From the NCBI GenBank assembly GCA_023525715.1, contig CM042017.1:82654357-82718356 (forward strand): DNA of 64,000 bases, read 5' to 3'. The stretch comes from Cichorium intybus. Taxonomy: Eukaryota; Streptophyta; Magnoliopsida; Asterales; Asteraceae. This document shows, piece after piece, positions 21,326 to 33,142 of the stretch. Under the pieces are notes generated by a model. The model had not been told where the DNA came from. It ran no database searches and worked only from the letters and a program-made list of their open reading frames with translations. Numbering within the stretch: position 1 is the stretch's first letter; every line of letters starts with the position of its first letter. Position numbers and translations under genes: made by a program.

Positions 21326-21841
21326 TTTCTCTTATGATGACGATATCAAATTTACTTTTACGGAACATGATTTTGCTAGGATGACCTATGCCGAGTGTGT
21401 AACTTTCTTGGAAAATTCATGTATGAGGATTGTAAGAAACTTTACTACTGTGAGTCAGATGAACCCATGCATAAAGGCCTTTGGCTTATTGCAAAAGATA
21501 TGGATTACGCAACATTTATTTTCATTGCTTATGGTATGCTTGGTAAAATATCGCTATACGTAGATCATATTGGTGATGAATTAGAGGATTGGGTAGATTC
21601 CGAGAAAGAAAATGAGGAACATGATTCATGTATTGTGGGTGGGGAAAATGGAGATGATACAACCAATCTTAAGGATGTTGCCTTGTATTATACTGACGAA
21701 CCAATCAATATGAACAGAACCTCAGGTGATGTGTTTCTTAGTAAACTCTGTGCTCAGGAGGAGGAGGACCAAAATATTGGTCCAGATGATGAGGGGGAAA
21801 GTGAAGAAACAATCCAAGAGCATTCAATTTTAATGAATCTT
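21326..21841 (+). pseudogene. Mutator-like transposase N-terminal fragment (PB1-like domain)
   Basis: Sequence trapped between G and C. Two overlapping frames combine into one protein-like stretch: DDDIKFTFTEHDFARMTYAEC in the first, then FMYEDCKKLYYCESDEPMHK, DMDYATFIFIAYGMLGKISLYVDH and an acidic tail to the TGA at 21842-21844 in the second. One frameshift lies near 21400. The N-terminal PB1-like domain with (K/L)YVDH and an acidic linker is what plant MULE proteins with SWIM and MULE domains show (family knowledge); no transposase core is present here. The C-terminus ends at the C LTR, so the stop is not its own. It is the oldest layer visible on this side of the window. Confidence 0.65.
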
Positions 21842-22820
21842 TGATAACGCCTAGTAATATCAAGTATTCTAGTCGTTATTGACCTTTGTTTTGAGTGAAA
21901 TATATATCTTAAATCACGATATTGCTCACGTTGTGTGCCAAGTGTGTTTTGTGCAAATTATGTGAAATACAGGGTAAAAAGAGTGCAAAATGGCCAAGTT
22001 ATGGAAGAAGGCTACTTAATGTCGAAGTAATACGCGCGTCGCGTGCCCGGAGGAGCTACACGATGCGGTGAGTTGTGTCACCGGATGAAATTTGAATTTT
22101 TAAAGTGCGAAGAATCGAGATTTTTGGATAAGCCGCGCCGCGGATAAGCCCTTTACACGGCGCGGGAAGGCATTTTCAGCAACTATAAATAGAGGTTCCC
22201 ATTTTGATATTCAGGAGCGAAGATTCGACCTTTGAGGGGAACTCAGGCTTCTTCGACTCAGATTTTCGTAGCATAGTGGTTTACACTTGCTAGTTTGATA
22301 GTTTAGTTATTATTTCGATATTTTCGGTTTTTGTTCTTTCGTGTGTTCAAGGTTTCTAATTTGTAGAATACCGTTGACCACGAAGATCTGGATTTTACCC
22401 CTGATTCAGAAGCATTCGACTCTGATTTCGGGTTTAGTGTTAATGAAAGTTTGGTTTGATTTTACTTTATGTTCGTTTATAATTTCTATACAATAATCGT
22501 TGTCATTTATTTGATCATTTGAAGTTGGATTGGGTTCTGATTTCTGAGTTACATCTCGGGATCAAATTAGTAAAGTTTGATTGATTGTGAGTTGATTGGA
22601 AGTGTTAGATCGATAGCTATAATTGCGTATTTTCGAGTTATTTCGGTTCTTTCACATGTATGGATGAAAACCGTCTAAAGAGTGACACTATAGACTGTTC
22701 GTGTTCTTGATACAGAATATTGTCCACTGACTCCACGGTTCGACCCTTACTTGCCGCTAGCTAGAGAGCTGTAAAGTTAAATCTTGTATTTTTGACTGCA
22801 TCGACGACTGTGATGTGTCA
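21842..22820 (+). repeat. 5' LTR of C (979 bp)
   Basis: From TGATAACGCC to TGATGTGTCA. The first about 45 bp are alignable to the LTRs of A, B and D. TATAAATA lies at 22184-22191. CG-rich boxes lie at about 22032-22070 and 22134-22166; the second pair again has 22-bp spacing. Confidence 0.85.
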
Positions 22821-22825
22821 AATTT

Positions 22826-22843
22826 TGGCACCGTTGCCGGGGA
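22826..22843 (+). other. Primer-binding site of C (tRNA-Asp type)
   Basis: TGGCACCGTTGCCGGGGA lies five bases after the LTR. It differs at one base from the perfect tRNA-Asp complement in B and D. Confidence 0.88.
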
Positions 22844-22933
22844 GTTGTGTGCTCGATATACAATGTTAGTTGGTTATTTTTGGTGATAGTTTTGGTATTG
22901 GATTGTTTTTGGACGGTCGTTTGCACCCTGTGT

Positions 22934-23593
22934 ATGCGTATGCTTCGAGGTGAACAAACGTCACCTCTGCTTTTTGATTCGGAAATTGAAAGAACCGCAC
23001 GACAGAATTGTGTGCTTAAGAGGTTATTTAATATGAGTTCGAGTGATGTTACCCATGAGTTGCCAAGTGAGGTGACAGGGGGACAGCCGTTTGTGCCCCC
23101 AGTTCTGGTAAATACCATAGCTTCCACGAGTGTTGGTGGCGGTGCAGTTTTCAGCCCCTGTATCCCTTCCACCATGTATTCAGCCTGTAGTTCCACCTAT
23201 TAGTCAACATATTGCTAACCCTGGTGGGAATTCTGCAACCACTATGCCGACGTGGGGAGTACCAAACCATGATGGTGCTCCATGCCAATGCCAGCCGGTG
23301 CTGATTCCTCAACCACAACAACCACCACAATCCCAAAAAACCTGAGCAACCTATTTTACAACCACAACCGCAGCAATACCAGGCTCAAGTGGGAGATCTG
23401 GGGTCCGAGGATGATGATGAGGGTTGGATTCCAAACAACCCTAACAACAATAATCAATGGAATCGAGGTCAAGGACCTCCACGCCAGCAACAGTACAGAA
23501 ATCAGTGGCAGGGACAACGGTACTATAACAATGAGTTGTAAAACAATGGTAATCTCGTTCCTCCACTTTATTTTGCACAACCAATTGGGCAGT
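22934..23593 (+). pseudogene. C gag, N-terminal part
   Basis: Starts MRMLRGEQTSPLLFDSEIER at 22934, homologous to the gag start of B and D (MRTRRGKQ...). The first frame stops at 23201-23203, after which the Gln/Pro-rich region continues in shifted frames (for example QPQQYQAQVGD and YYNNEL) with a TAA near 23540. The last residues before the interruption match LHFAQP of D. Element B enters here, with TSD gcagt at 23589-23593. Confidence 0.82.
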
Positions 23594-24672
23594 TGACATG
23601 CGCAGCGGTCGTCGTGCGGTCAAAAATAAATAAACCTAACACACACTAGTATAGCGGAGTCAGGGTCGATCCACAGGAGCTTCGTGGTTAGACTAAATGA
23701 GAGATTACCAACTAGTAGTGTCACAGCTACAGTCGGAGGATCTAGTTTCTATCTTCCTAATCACTAACACCATAAAGCAAAGAGTAAACAAACTCAAGCC
23801 AAGCTAAGCTAAGCTCAAATGAACCTAGTCAATTTTCTGAAATCAGAAGTACATCTCTGAGTCAGAAGCAATCAAAGGCATTCAAACTAACCAAAACCGA
23901 GCAAAGCATAAACTAGCCACTAGCTAAAGTTCTACTGAACAGTCACTAGCCAAGGTTTAATGCTTAAAAACTAACCTAATTAGCTACTGATTTCAGCAAA
24001 GGAAAACAGTCCCAACAAGGTCAAAACAATATCCAAACATAAATCAAACATCCAAAACCAAACACAAGCATAAAAACACCGAAAAACTAAGATTACTTGT
24101 AACCAAATGATTTGCATTCACCAAATCCGAATCCAAACATAAAAACAGTAACCAAATGATCCAAAAACATAAACCAAAGCTAAATACCAATGGTTGTCAC
24201 TCCCAAAGATACAAACCAAGGCTAACTACTAACTACCAAATGAGAGTCTTCTGGAATGAAATCTTGGAGTCAAAGAGCTTCAAGGTCGATTTTACACCTG
24301 GTCTTTGCTAGGTTTTTCGGCTGGAAATGCATCTATTTATACTTGCAATTTTCCCGCAGCCGCGCCGCGCTTTTATGGATTCCGCGGCGCGCGTACTTAT
24401 CAGATCCCATTTCTTCGGTATCTGAATGTGTTCCACCGCCTTAAGCCCGCGTCGCGCAGAAGAGATATCTGCGGCGTGCGTACGAGTTTCCTTGATTTTT
24501 TCATTCTTTTCCAAACTTCTTCCTTTTACACGCTTTTAGTCCCTGTTTCCATTCTTTTTCTCCAAACAAGTCCTGGCACGAAAAGTGAGAATACCCAGAC
24601 ATATTTGATATAATTTTATCAAGAACAGGGCTCAACGACGCCTAAAATACTTGATATCACTAGGCGTTGTCA
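23594..24672 (-). repeat. 3' LTR of B (1079 bp, 34-bp deletion)
   Basis: TG...CA ends. It is 34 bp shorter than the 5' LTR because of one clean deletion at about 24236. By eye roughly 17 substitutions separate the two LTRs, mostly transitions. TATAAATA (minus) is at 24334-24341. Confidence 0.95.
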
Positions 24673-25696
24673 AACACCCCACACTTGTGCCTTGCTTGTC
24701 CCCAAGCAAGAGAGTTTTTAACAAATTAAAATAAAGAATCAAACAATTTTTTACTGTGTTCAGTTTCAAAGTTTATTGCTCTTTTGAGTTAAAGTCGAAT
24801 AGTTCGCGAAAACATAATTGAATTGTTCTTTGGAATTCATGGATTTCTAGAGAACCCTTGATTACAAACTTTCTGTCCACAATGAAGTGTACTTACTCAT
24901 TCAGATTCTAAAGGCCATTAAGGAATTGCCCATGACTTGCGATGTTGTCCGTGTACCGAGCTTTCAGAAATACCATTCCAGACCAGACGATCTTAGGTGG
25001 TAAGGTGCATAAGGTCCACCCATTTTAGACTTACTGGCTCGAACAACAAAGGCCACAGATTGACAGTCCCTTCCTAAACTCCAATCCTAAACAGCTCAAT
25101 CTTCTAAACTCGTAAAACTCAACTCATTTAACTAACTAATAGCATGATCACAACTAAACAGTATTTATTGAAAAAATATCAGTGCTATCACAATCACAAA
25201 CCATTCATTTCAAAATTGCAATTTATTAAATTTTTTTGAAAAAGTTGCTAACAAAGTGAAAAATTGATCATTTCTGCAAAAATTTCAAAAAATTTCTCTT
25301 TCGACCGTCCACACCCCACACTTAAAACCGTACAACGTCCCCGTTGTACAAAAATTTATTTCAAAACAAGGGAGAAAGAGTTACCCCTTTTTGGACGATA
25401 GACTGCTTGGTGCTCAATATCACAGGTATAATTGCGTACAAATGGATCCCTGATTTCGTATTCCGGAGTTGTAGCGCTACAGTGAACACGCCGGTGGTCG
25501 AGACAAGTGGAGGGGGCACGGTGACCCCACACTTGTCTGAGACAACTCCTTCTCAATTGGTATATCATGCATACTCAACAAACAAATTAAAAGAAGACAT
25601 AACAAAATATGATATGAACAAAATATACAGATAAAGGTGCCATAAGTTTGTACATATATCCCAAAAAATATAAAAAAGAAAGAAAGAAAAAGTACA
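24673..25696 (-). other. 3' untranslated region and polypurine tract of B
   Basis: Minus-strand AAGTGTGGGG decamers at 24686-24677 (beside the LTR, the polypurine tract), 25323-25314 and 25534-25525. About 300 bp around 24900-25200 are present in B and D but deleted in A. No ORF supported. Confidence 0.8.
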
Positions 25697-26875
25697 TCAA
25701 TCACTACCAGGTGGCCTGGAGGGTCCAGCCTCGTGATCGTGGGTTCTGGCTAGGAATGGTTGAGGAGTCCGGCCCTGCTGAGTGGCCAAATCCAAAAGTA
25801 CCTCCCCGATCCATGCCAACTGGTCCTCAATCCTGGCAACCCTGGCTGCCAGGTCCTCCTGCTATGGCTCTGTCGGGGCTGCGGGCTCTGGTGCTGGCTC
25901 TGGCGTCCTGCGTGTCCTGCCAGGCTGGGCGTACAAGGGCTGAGGTGCATGAGGAGGTTCGGTCGGTGCCCGGATGAACTGCCCCGGGGGCTGCTGCTCA
26001 ATGAGCCGCATCCTCTCCAAGGTGCGTGCTATAGTGCGGGATGGAGGCAGAGCGGTCAAGGAAGCAACCACGGGGGCAGTGAGAATCCCATATGAGCGGG
26101 CCAGGCGAGTAATAAAATACCCCCTGGCTAGTGGGCTGCTGGCGGAGGCGCCAGTCGAGTGGGTGGAGAGAGCAACTGCGAGGGCGTAGGAGAGGTGGAG
26201 GAATCGGGACGGGTCGAGGAGAGCCCAAAAGAATGTCATGTCATCCCGAGACACCTTCTCGCCTCCCTCCCGCTGCATGACGGAGGTGGAGACGATACGG
26301 TGCATGAGGCGGTGAAGTGGATCGTGGAGGTGGCTCTCCCTCGAGGTCCCTGCCTCGTACATCACGTTGGACAGTGGTGTCCAAATCTCCATGTTGGGAG
26401 CCCGATCCGGCTGCCCCTGAATGCACGCACCGAAGAACTGCGTGAAGTGGCGGTGCTGAAGATCCGCCGGAGTGTAGATGCCGGTGCGCCTACCAAACTC
26501 CCTGAGGTTGCACTCCCTCTGTGCACCTCCCAGCTGGAAACGAATGATCCTGGATCGCGGGTCCGACGCCCGAGGAGCGAAGTGGATCGTGGAGAGAAAC
26601 TCCAACAGAAGCTCGGTGTAAACCACGTCCTCATCGGTGGCCATGATCCTGTCCCATCCACGGCAAGTAAATGATGCCTCCTCATGGGTCCAGGTGCGAT
26701 GCAAGAACGGCTCGATCGCACCCCATAGTCCTGCGTCTCTCAATATATCTCTGTCAATGACCGTCGCCTCTAGAACCCGGCGACCAGTCAACGCGTCCCT
26801 CCGTGAAGCATACTCTGCAGAACTAGCCAGTCCCTCGGGGAACTGAAGAAAAGCGTGCTCTAGTCTGAACATCAT
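25697..26875 (-). pseudogene. Athila ORF1 protein of B, one in-frame stop
   Basis: 393 codons in one frame from MMFRLEHAFLQF (ATG 26875-26873) to TGA 25699-25697, interrupted only by TAG at 25864-25862, where A has CAG. Motifs as in A: FTCRGWDRIMATDED, LLLEFLSTIHF, IRFQLGGAQRECN, EFGRRTGIYT and ARGYFITRLARSYG, then a Pro-rich linker and the segment LAARVARIEDQLAWIG. A T-run and TGCAG directly precede the start. This is the best-preserved ORF1 in the window and defines the usual length. Role unknown; the family is reported only from Athila-type elements. Confidence 0.9.
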
Positions 26876-27636
26876 CTGCAAAAAAAAAAAATACATAGCC
26901 ACAAAACAATTTTTTTTTTTGCAAAATCAGTCCCCATCTTCCCTGCCGCACCGCGGCGCGGCCCAAGAGCAGGGCGCGTCGCGGCGAGCGGCTGTTTCCA
27001 AAACCCCGATCCAACTCTCGATTTAACCTGCTAAAATTCAATCTAATCACACCACAAGGTAGCCTAAGTGCCGACTAACTCATCTAGGGTCTCCATTTGG
27101 CAAAACAAACACCCTATGAGCTAGCATTAGCGATTCTAAGTTTTGAACTTTTTCGGGCAAATCACTAAAATTAACTACCTAATCACTAGTTTTAATAGCT
27201 AATAGATAGTTAGAATAGCATACCTTGGCAGTGGAAACAAAATGAGCAAGAAAAATTGCAAGAGAATTTCGATAATCAGAGCTCCGAGTCGCGTGTGGTT
27301 TATGTGAGCCGCGGCTTACCTTATAAAGGAGAAAACCGACTGATCGTTTACCGCGTCGCGGATTTACGTCTTGCGCGTCGCGCGTGTCACCAAATCAACC
27401 CCTGCGCATCGGGTTGGTTTACGATCCCGCGTCGCGTAATTCAAATACCCGCGGCACGGTCTTCAAAAATTTCAAAACTTCTCACATGACCTCACACTTA
27501 TTTTGAACTACTAGTACCTGCAAAGATTGATGTATTTTCCAAATTAATTCAAAGAAATATATATCCTAACTTATGACACCATGGGTTGCCTCCCAACAAG
27601 CGCTAAGTTTAACGTCTTCAGCCAGACGTACTACTC
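26876..27636 (-). other. Inter-ORF region of B
   Basis: Holds the 47-nt conserved motif (27628-27582), the decamer variant AAGTGTGAGG (27499-27490), a CG-rich pair with 22-bp spacing near 27425-27460, further CG-rich boxes near 27340-27400 and 26945-26990, and a splice-acceptor-like T-tract plus CAG (26890-26876). No ORF supported. Confidence 0.8.
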
Positions 27637-30600
27637 CTAAGCTGCATCTTCTTCTTCTTGACCCCTTGATGGCATCGAGTTGAATCCTGGCATGAAATTG
27701 TTGGCCATCATACCGCTGATCCACTGTTGTTGAGATTCCTGGAGCTTAGAAACCTTTGCCTCTCGTTCTCTCGATTCCTTTTCGTACTGCTGGTGCCTTG
27801 CTTCCATCATTTCTATCATGTCCAGCAGCTGCTCCTTTTCGATGGTGGATAACGGGTGGTCCTTGGTTTCTTTTAAAATCTCTTCTTTCCCCCCTTCTCC
27901 TATACGTGTTCAGATCTTTTCCTTACTTTTAATTCCCGGCTCCATTAATGTTCTCCTGTCTACTTGTTTACCGTTTTCTTCTGAAGGTAATGATATAGGG
28001 TTCCCAAACATGTTCAATCTTCTTTTCCTGGTCCCAAAGAAAATGTCCATGTCTCCAGTCTTGCAATCAATTACCGAACCAGCATTAGCTAAGAATGGAC
28101 GTCCTAAGATGAGTGCAGGCGCATCGTCCAGACTTTCATATTCCATAACCAGAAAATCCACAGGATAGAAAAAGTCCCCAACTTTAACTATGACATTTGT
28201 TAGCTTCCCCCGAGATACCTTAGTTGATTGATCAGCCAGCTGCAGTACAACTTCTGCTGGCTTAATTTCTTCATTTTTGTACTTATCGTACACGTATCCT
28301 GGCAAGATATTGACACTTGCTCCCAAATCTAACAAGGTGTTTCGAATAACCACGTCCCCTACAGTTGTAGTGATCAATGGTGATCCAGGGTCTTTTTCCT
28401 TTTTGGGCAGTGTTCCCAATAACGCCTCACTTGCCTTCACAGTCAACCTCAAAGTTTTATGTGTAGGTGCTTTGCTCTTCCCATTTTGTTCACACATTTC
28501 TTGCAGAATCCTGGTGTCTTCAGGGGCATCCTTAAGCTCATCCCACAAGGGCTGGTTCATTAAGGGTCCCGTTAGTTTGGGTGCTTCCTGCTTCTTCTTC
28601 TCTTTCCTATTATTCTTTTTCTGCTTGATTCCCGCTATCGTTGATTGCTCCTCCTTCTGAACCTCTTTATCTATTTCTGGTTGAGTTTCTTTCTCAACAG
28701 GAATTCCTTCTTCCTTACCTTCCTCACTTCCTAGAGCCTTCTCTTCTTCCCCTGGTCTCACTTCACTCCCTACTTCAAACAAATCTTCCAACGTGACCTT
28801 TCGCCATTCAGATTCGACAGTGTTAACTTGCTCTTTTCCTGGTCGCTGATTATGAGTAGGGTTGACCTCTGTAGCACTTGGCAATTTGCCACTATCTCTC
28901 TTTTGCTGATCTGCAGCCATTTGACCTATTTGTCGCTCCATATTTGCAATGGCTTTGGCGTTTGCTTGAGATTGTTGTTGCGTAGCAGTAACCATGTCAT
29001 ACATCTTAGCAAACATTTCTTCCTGAGTTCCTGGGGCGTTGTTGGTAGTATTATTGGGCCCCCTGTTGTTATTATTGCTGCTATTTCCATTTGTGGTTCC
29101 ATTATGGTTGTTGTTATTTGCAGGCTGATGTGTTCTAGGCTGGTTGGTCGATTGCCTCTGGTAATTGTTTTGCCTAAAATTTTGATGCTGTCCCTGGTTG
29201 TACGGCGTGTAGGGTCGTCCATTATTATGCTGGCCTTGACCCTGGCCGTAAACTTGATTCACCTCTTGAGTCTTAGGTCCTCCTTGACCTCATTGCGATG
29301 AATTCTGCGGTCCATTCTGCAGTGTTGACATGAGCCTGTGAAACTTCTTGTTCAATTCACTAATTTCCTTCTTCACTTCCTTCTTCCAGTCAGCGTCGGC
29401 TCCCACTTCTGCCGCCGTACCTACAGTCTTCCTGGTAGAAAAGTTTGCCTTGGAGCCATTACTCAATTGCTCCAAGAATTGCCAAGCTTCCTCTGGGTCC
29501 TGCCACATAAATGTCCTACTGGATGAGGCATTTATCATGGCCTGATGCGTCTCACTGACTCCTTCAAAGAATAACTTAACTAACTGCCACCTAGGAATTT
29601 CGCGATGCGGACAAGATCGTAACAACTCCTTCAATCTATCAAAGGCTTCGTGGAAAGCCTCTCCTGGCTTTTGCTGGAAGCCCTGGATAACCCTTCTGAT
29701 TTCAGTTGTCTTACTTGCTGAATAAAATTCCTGAAGGAACTTTGCCTTGAGCTGATCCCATGTAGTAATGCTGTTCGATGGCAAGGATGTGAACCGATAT
29801 TTTGCCTTATCCTTAAGAGTGAATGGAAACAGTCTAAGCCTGAAAATATTTCTATTGGTGTTCCTAGGGTTATTAGCATTAGCAATTGCTAAAAATTCAT
29901 ATAGATGATTATAAGGATCGTCTTGCTTATACCCTCTAAACTCTGGCAATATTCCTAATAACTGAGGTCTTATCTCTACTTGCGAATCAATGTTATCAGG
30001 AATATAGATTGGCGATGAATCATCATATTCCCGCGGTTGGAAATGTGATGCAACCGATTTCCGTCTCGGTTGTGCGAAATGTAATGGTTGAGCGGGGTTA
30101 CCGTAAAGATGATCGTTATATTCCCGCTGACCTGGTGGTTGATACTGTGGTGCTCTTCTGAGAGGTCCCCGACCTCGGTTCCACTGTGGTTGTGGTGCTG
30201 GTGGTACCCATCCCTCATCTTCATCATCATATACCTCCTCTGTTTCTGGATAATGGTATTGTGGCTGAGGCGGTTGTTGATAGTGTATAGGTTGTGTTGG
30301 TTGGAATGTGGGTTGAGGTTTAAAAAGAACTGGTTGTGGTTGGGAGGTTGGCGGCTGCTGTCTGGAAACTGGGGTGCCATCACGGGTCGGCTCTACCCAA
30401 GACATTGCAGAGGTAAATGGATTGGTAGATTGTGGTTGTGAAGCGGGTGTAAATGGTGGGACATATGGTGGAGTGCATGATGGTATGGGTGCAGGGGCTG
30501 AAACTACACCACCAGAAGCACTCGTGCTCCCGAACTGAAACTCTGATAGTGGGGGAATAGAAAACACCCCCGTTGCCTCACCTGATGGTTCCTGGGCAAC

Positions 30601-30735
30601 ACTTATTGGATTAATACTAACCTGACTAAAATTCATGATGTTTAAACGCCTACGGGCACGGAGTTTGCGCGCAGTACGCTCAATCTCAGAATCAAAATGC
30701 AATGGGGATAATTGCTTACCCCTGCGGGTACGCAT
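27637..30735 (-). pseudogene. Gag-protease of B, two in-frame stops
   Basis: One frame of 1033 codons from ATG 30735 (MRTRRGKQLSPLHFD) to the stop at 27639-27637, broken only by TGA 29292-29290 and TGA 27912-27910. N-terminal quarter is Pro/Gln-rich. The retrotransposon gag core begins about residue 265 (YKQDDPYNHLYEFLAIANAN) and includes FLQEFY, FHEAFDRLKELLRSCPH and RTFMWQDPEEAWQFLEQL. An Asn/Gln-rich linker, then an acidic Lys/Glu linker, precede the aspartic protease (LLDLGASVNILPG, about residue 800; ALILGRPFLA). After the protease comes a tail rich in Glu/Lys/Gln (KEQLLDMIEMMEARHQQYEK) ending EEEDAA instead of RT. No zinc knuckle was seen. Confidence 0.92.
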
Positions 30736-30841
30736 GCACTAGTGCAACACGCCCACAAAAATCAAAAATCAAAAATTACCAAATGAAACTTTCAAAAACA
30801 AGAAACAAGTTCCTACTACTCACTTAATCTAAGCTCACAGC

Positions 30842-30859
30842 TCCCCGGCAACGGCGCCA
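30842..30859 (-). other. Primer-binding site of B (tRNA-Asp)
   Basis: On the minus strand TGGCGCCGTTGCCGGGGA, a perfect 18-nt complement of the plant tRNA-Asp 3' end, five bases inside the LTR. The 106-bp leader between it and the gag start has no other feature. Confidence 0.93.
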
Positions 30860-30864
30860 AAATT

Positions 30865-31977
30865 TGACATGCACAGCGGTCGTCGTGCAGTCAAAAATAA
30901 ATAAACCTAACACACACTAGTATAGCGGAGTCAGGGTCGATCCACAGGAGCTTCGTGGTTAGACTAAATGAGAGATTACCAACTAGTAGTGTCACAGCTA
31001 CAGTCGGAGGATCTAGTTTCTATCTTCCTAATCACTAACACCATAAAGCAATGAGTAAACAAACTCAAGCCAAGCTAAGCTAAGCTCAAATGAACCTAGT
31101 CACTTTTCTGAAATCAGAAGTACATCTCTGAGTCAGAAGCAATCAAAGGCATTCAAACTAAGCAAAACCGAGCAAAGCATAAACTAGCCATTAGCTAAAG
31201 TTCTACTGAACAGTCACTAGCCAAGGTTTAATGCTTAAAAACTAACCTAATTAGCTACTGATTTCAGCAAAGGAAAACAGTCCCAACAAGGTCAAAACAA
31301 TATCCAAACATAAATCAAACATCCAAAACCAAACACAAGCATAAAAACACCGAAAAACTAAGATTACTTGTAACCAAATGATTTGCATTCACCAAATCCG
31401 AATCCAAACATAAAAACAGTAACCAAATGATCCAAAAACATAAACCAAAGCTAAATACCAATGGTTGTCACTCCCAAAGATACAAACCAAGGCTAACTAC
31501 TAACTAATTAATTGAAAATAAAAGCTAAAACTAACCAGTACCAAATGAGAGTCTTCTGGAATGAAATCTTGGAGTCAAAGAGCTTCAAGGTCGATTTTAC
31601 ACCCGGTATTTGCTAGGTTTTTCGGCTGGAAATGCATCTATTTATACTTGCAATTTTCCCGCAGCCGCGCCGCGCTTTTATGGATTCCGCAGCGCGCGTA
31701 CTTATCAGATCCCGTTTCTTTGGTATTTGAATGTTTTCCACCGCCTTAAGCCCGCGTCGCGCAGAAGAGATATCCGCGGCGCGCGTACGAGTTTCCTTGA
31801 TTTTTTCATTCTTTTCCAAACTTCTTCCTTTTGCATGCTTTTAGTCCCTGTTTCCATTCTTTTTCTCCAAACAAGTCCTGGCACGAAAAGTGAGAATACC
31901 CAGACATATTTGATATAATTTTATCAAGAACAGGGCTCAAAAACGCCTAAAATACTTGATATCACTAGGCGTTGTCA
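30865..31977 (-). repeat. 5' LTR of B (1113 bp)
   Basis: On the minus strand starts TGACAACGCC at 31977 and ends ATGTCA at 30865. TATAAATA at 31646-31639. CG-rich pair with 22-bp spacing near 31750-31790, and the inverted CG pair nearer the TATA. Confidence 0.95.
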
Positions 31978-31982
31978 GCAGT

Positions 31983-33142
31983 CGGTTGCATCACACTTCC
32001 AACCACGGGAGTATGATGATGCGTCGCCTATTTACTTTCCTGAAAACATAGATTCTCATGTAGAGATTAGGCCACACTTATTAGGAGTTTTGACCGAATT
32101 CAAAGGTTATAGACAGGATGATCCTTATAATCATCTGCATGAGTATTTAGCAATAGCCAACGCGAATATACCTAGGAATGCTAATACGGATTTCTTTATA
32201 CTTAGGTTATTCCCATTCACGCTCAAAGATAAGGGAAATTATTGGTTCACATTATTGCTAGCTAATATCATTACAACTTGGGAGCAGCTCAAAATGAAGT
32301 TTCTGCAAGAGTTTCATCCGAGAAGTAAGACATCTGAGATCAGGAGGGCCATTCAAGACTTTCAACAGAAGCCCAGGGAAGCATTTGATGATGCTTTCAA
32401 GACATTAAAAGAGTTACTGCGATCATGTATGCATCACGAGTTTCCACGATGGCAACTTTTCAAGCTCTTCTATGATGGTGTTGATACTACAAGTCAAGCC
32501 AGATCAACGCATCATCTGGAGGCACGATTATGATGCAAGACTCCAAAGCAGCATGGAGATTCTTGGAGCAATTGAGTAATGGATCTAAGACAAGTGAACC
32601 TACAAGGAGTAGGATGGCGCCTTTAGCAAATATGGATAGGGAAAACAAATGGAAAAAGCAGATTCAGGTTGAGATAGGAGTCATTACAAAGAAGTTTAAT
32701 CAATTGCTCACAACATTACAAAAGGAAAATGGAGCATATGTGTTGCATGGTCAGACCATTTGCAACAACTGTGGAGAATGGGTTATTATTGCGATGAATG
32801 AAAAATGACACAGGAGGAAGTGAGTTAGATACATGGATATGTACAATTTCGGAACACGCCATGCCCGTTCAAAGGAAGCTATCAAGGAGATGTTAGAAAA
32901 CAGCACGGAGGTCCTCAACATTTAAAATCAACACCAAAGTCAGACCTTAGTACTAAAGTGGAAGAAATTTATAACTTTGTGGTTCGAGTTAAACAGGAAA
33001 CAGATGCGAACACTGAGGCATTGTTAAGATTAGGAGCTTAGCTTATCAAGTTAGGAGAGGACATCGAACACGAAAAAAACAAAACGTTCAACCCAAGGAA
33101 GGTCAAGTCAATGAAGTTATCACATTAAGGAGTGGTAAGAAA
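31983..33142 (+). pseudogene. C gag, core and C-terminal part
   Basis: Resumes exactly after the TSD with SVASHFQPREYDD. Core motifs GYRQDDPYNHLHEYLAIANAN, FLQEFHPRSKT and FDDAFKTLKELLRSC match B and D. A frameshift near 32525 moves the frame (MMQDSKAAWRFLEQLSNGSK continues it). A possible zinc-knuckle remnant (ICNNCGEW) is at about 32760-32780, a feature that B and D lack. The stretch 32810-33140 has several stops. Confidence 0.85.

Larger units (their letters stand above)
23594..31977 (-). mobile_element. Non-autonomous Athila-type element B
   Basis: A complete minus-strand element of 8384 bp with TSD gcagt at 23589-23593 and 31978-31982, inserted in C gag. Order in its own direction: 5' LTR (31977-30865), tRNA-Asp PBS, gag-protease (30735-27637), inter-ORF region, ORF1 (26875-25697), 3' untranslated region, polypurine tract, 3' LTR (24672-23594). 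There is no RT, RNase H or integrase, and no gap where they could have been cut out by a later insertion. Structure and sequence match D closely. Confidence 0.95.

Noticed and set aside
30842..30859. tRNA-like sequences (PBS sites of A, B, C, D, E, F, G, K)
   Set aside because: Only the 13-18 nt complementary to a tRNA 3' end is present next to an LTR; there is no tRNA gene.
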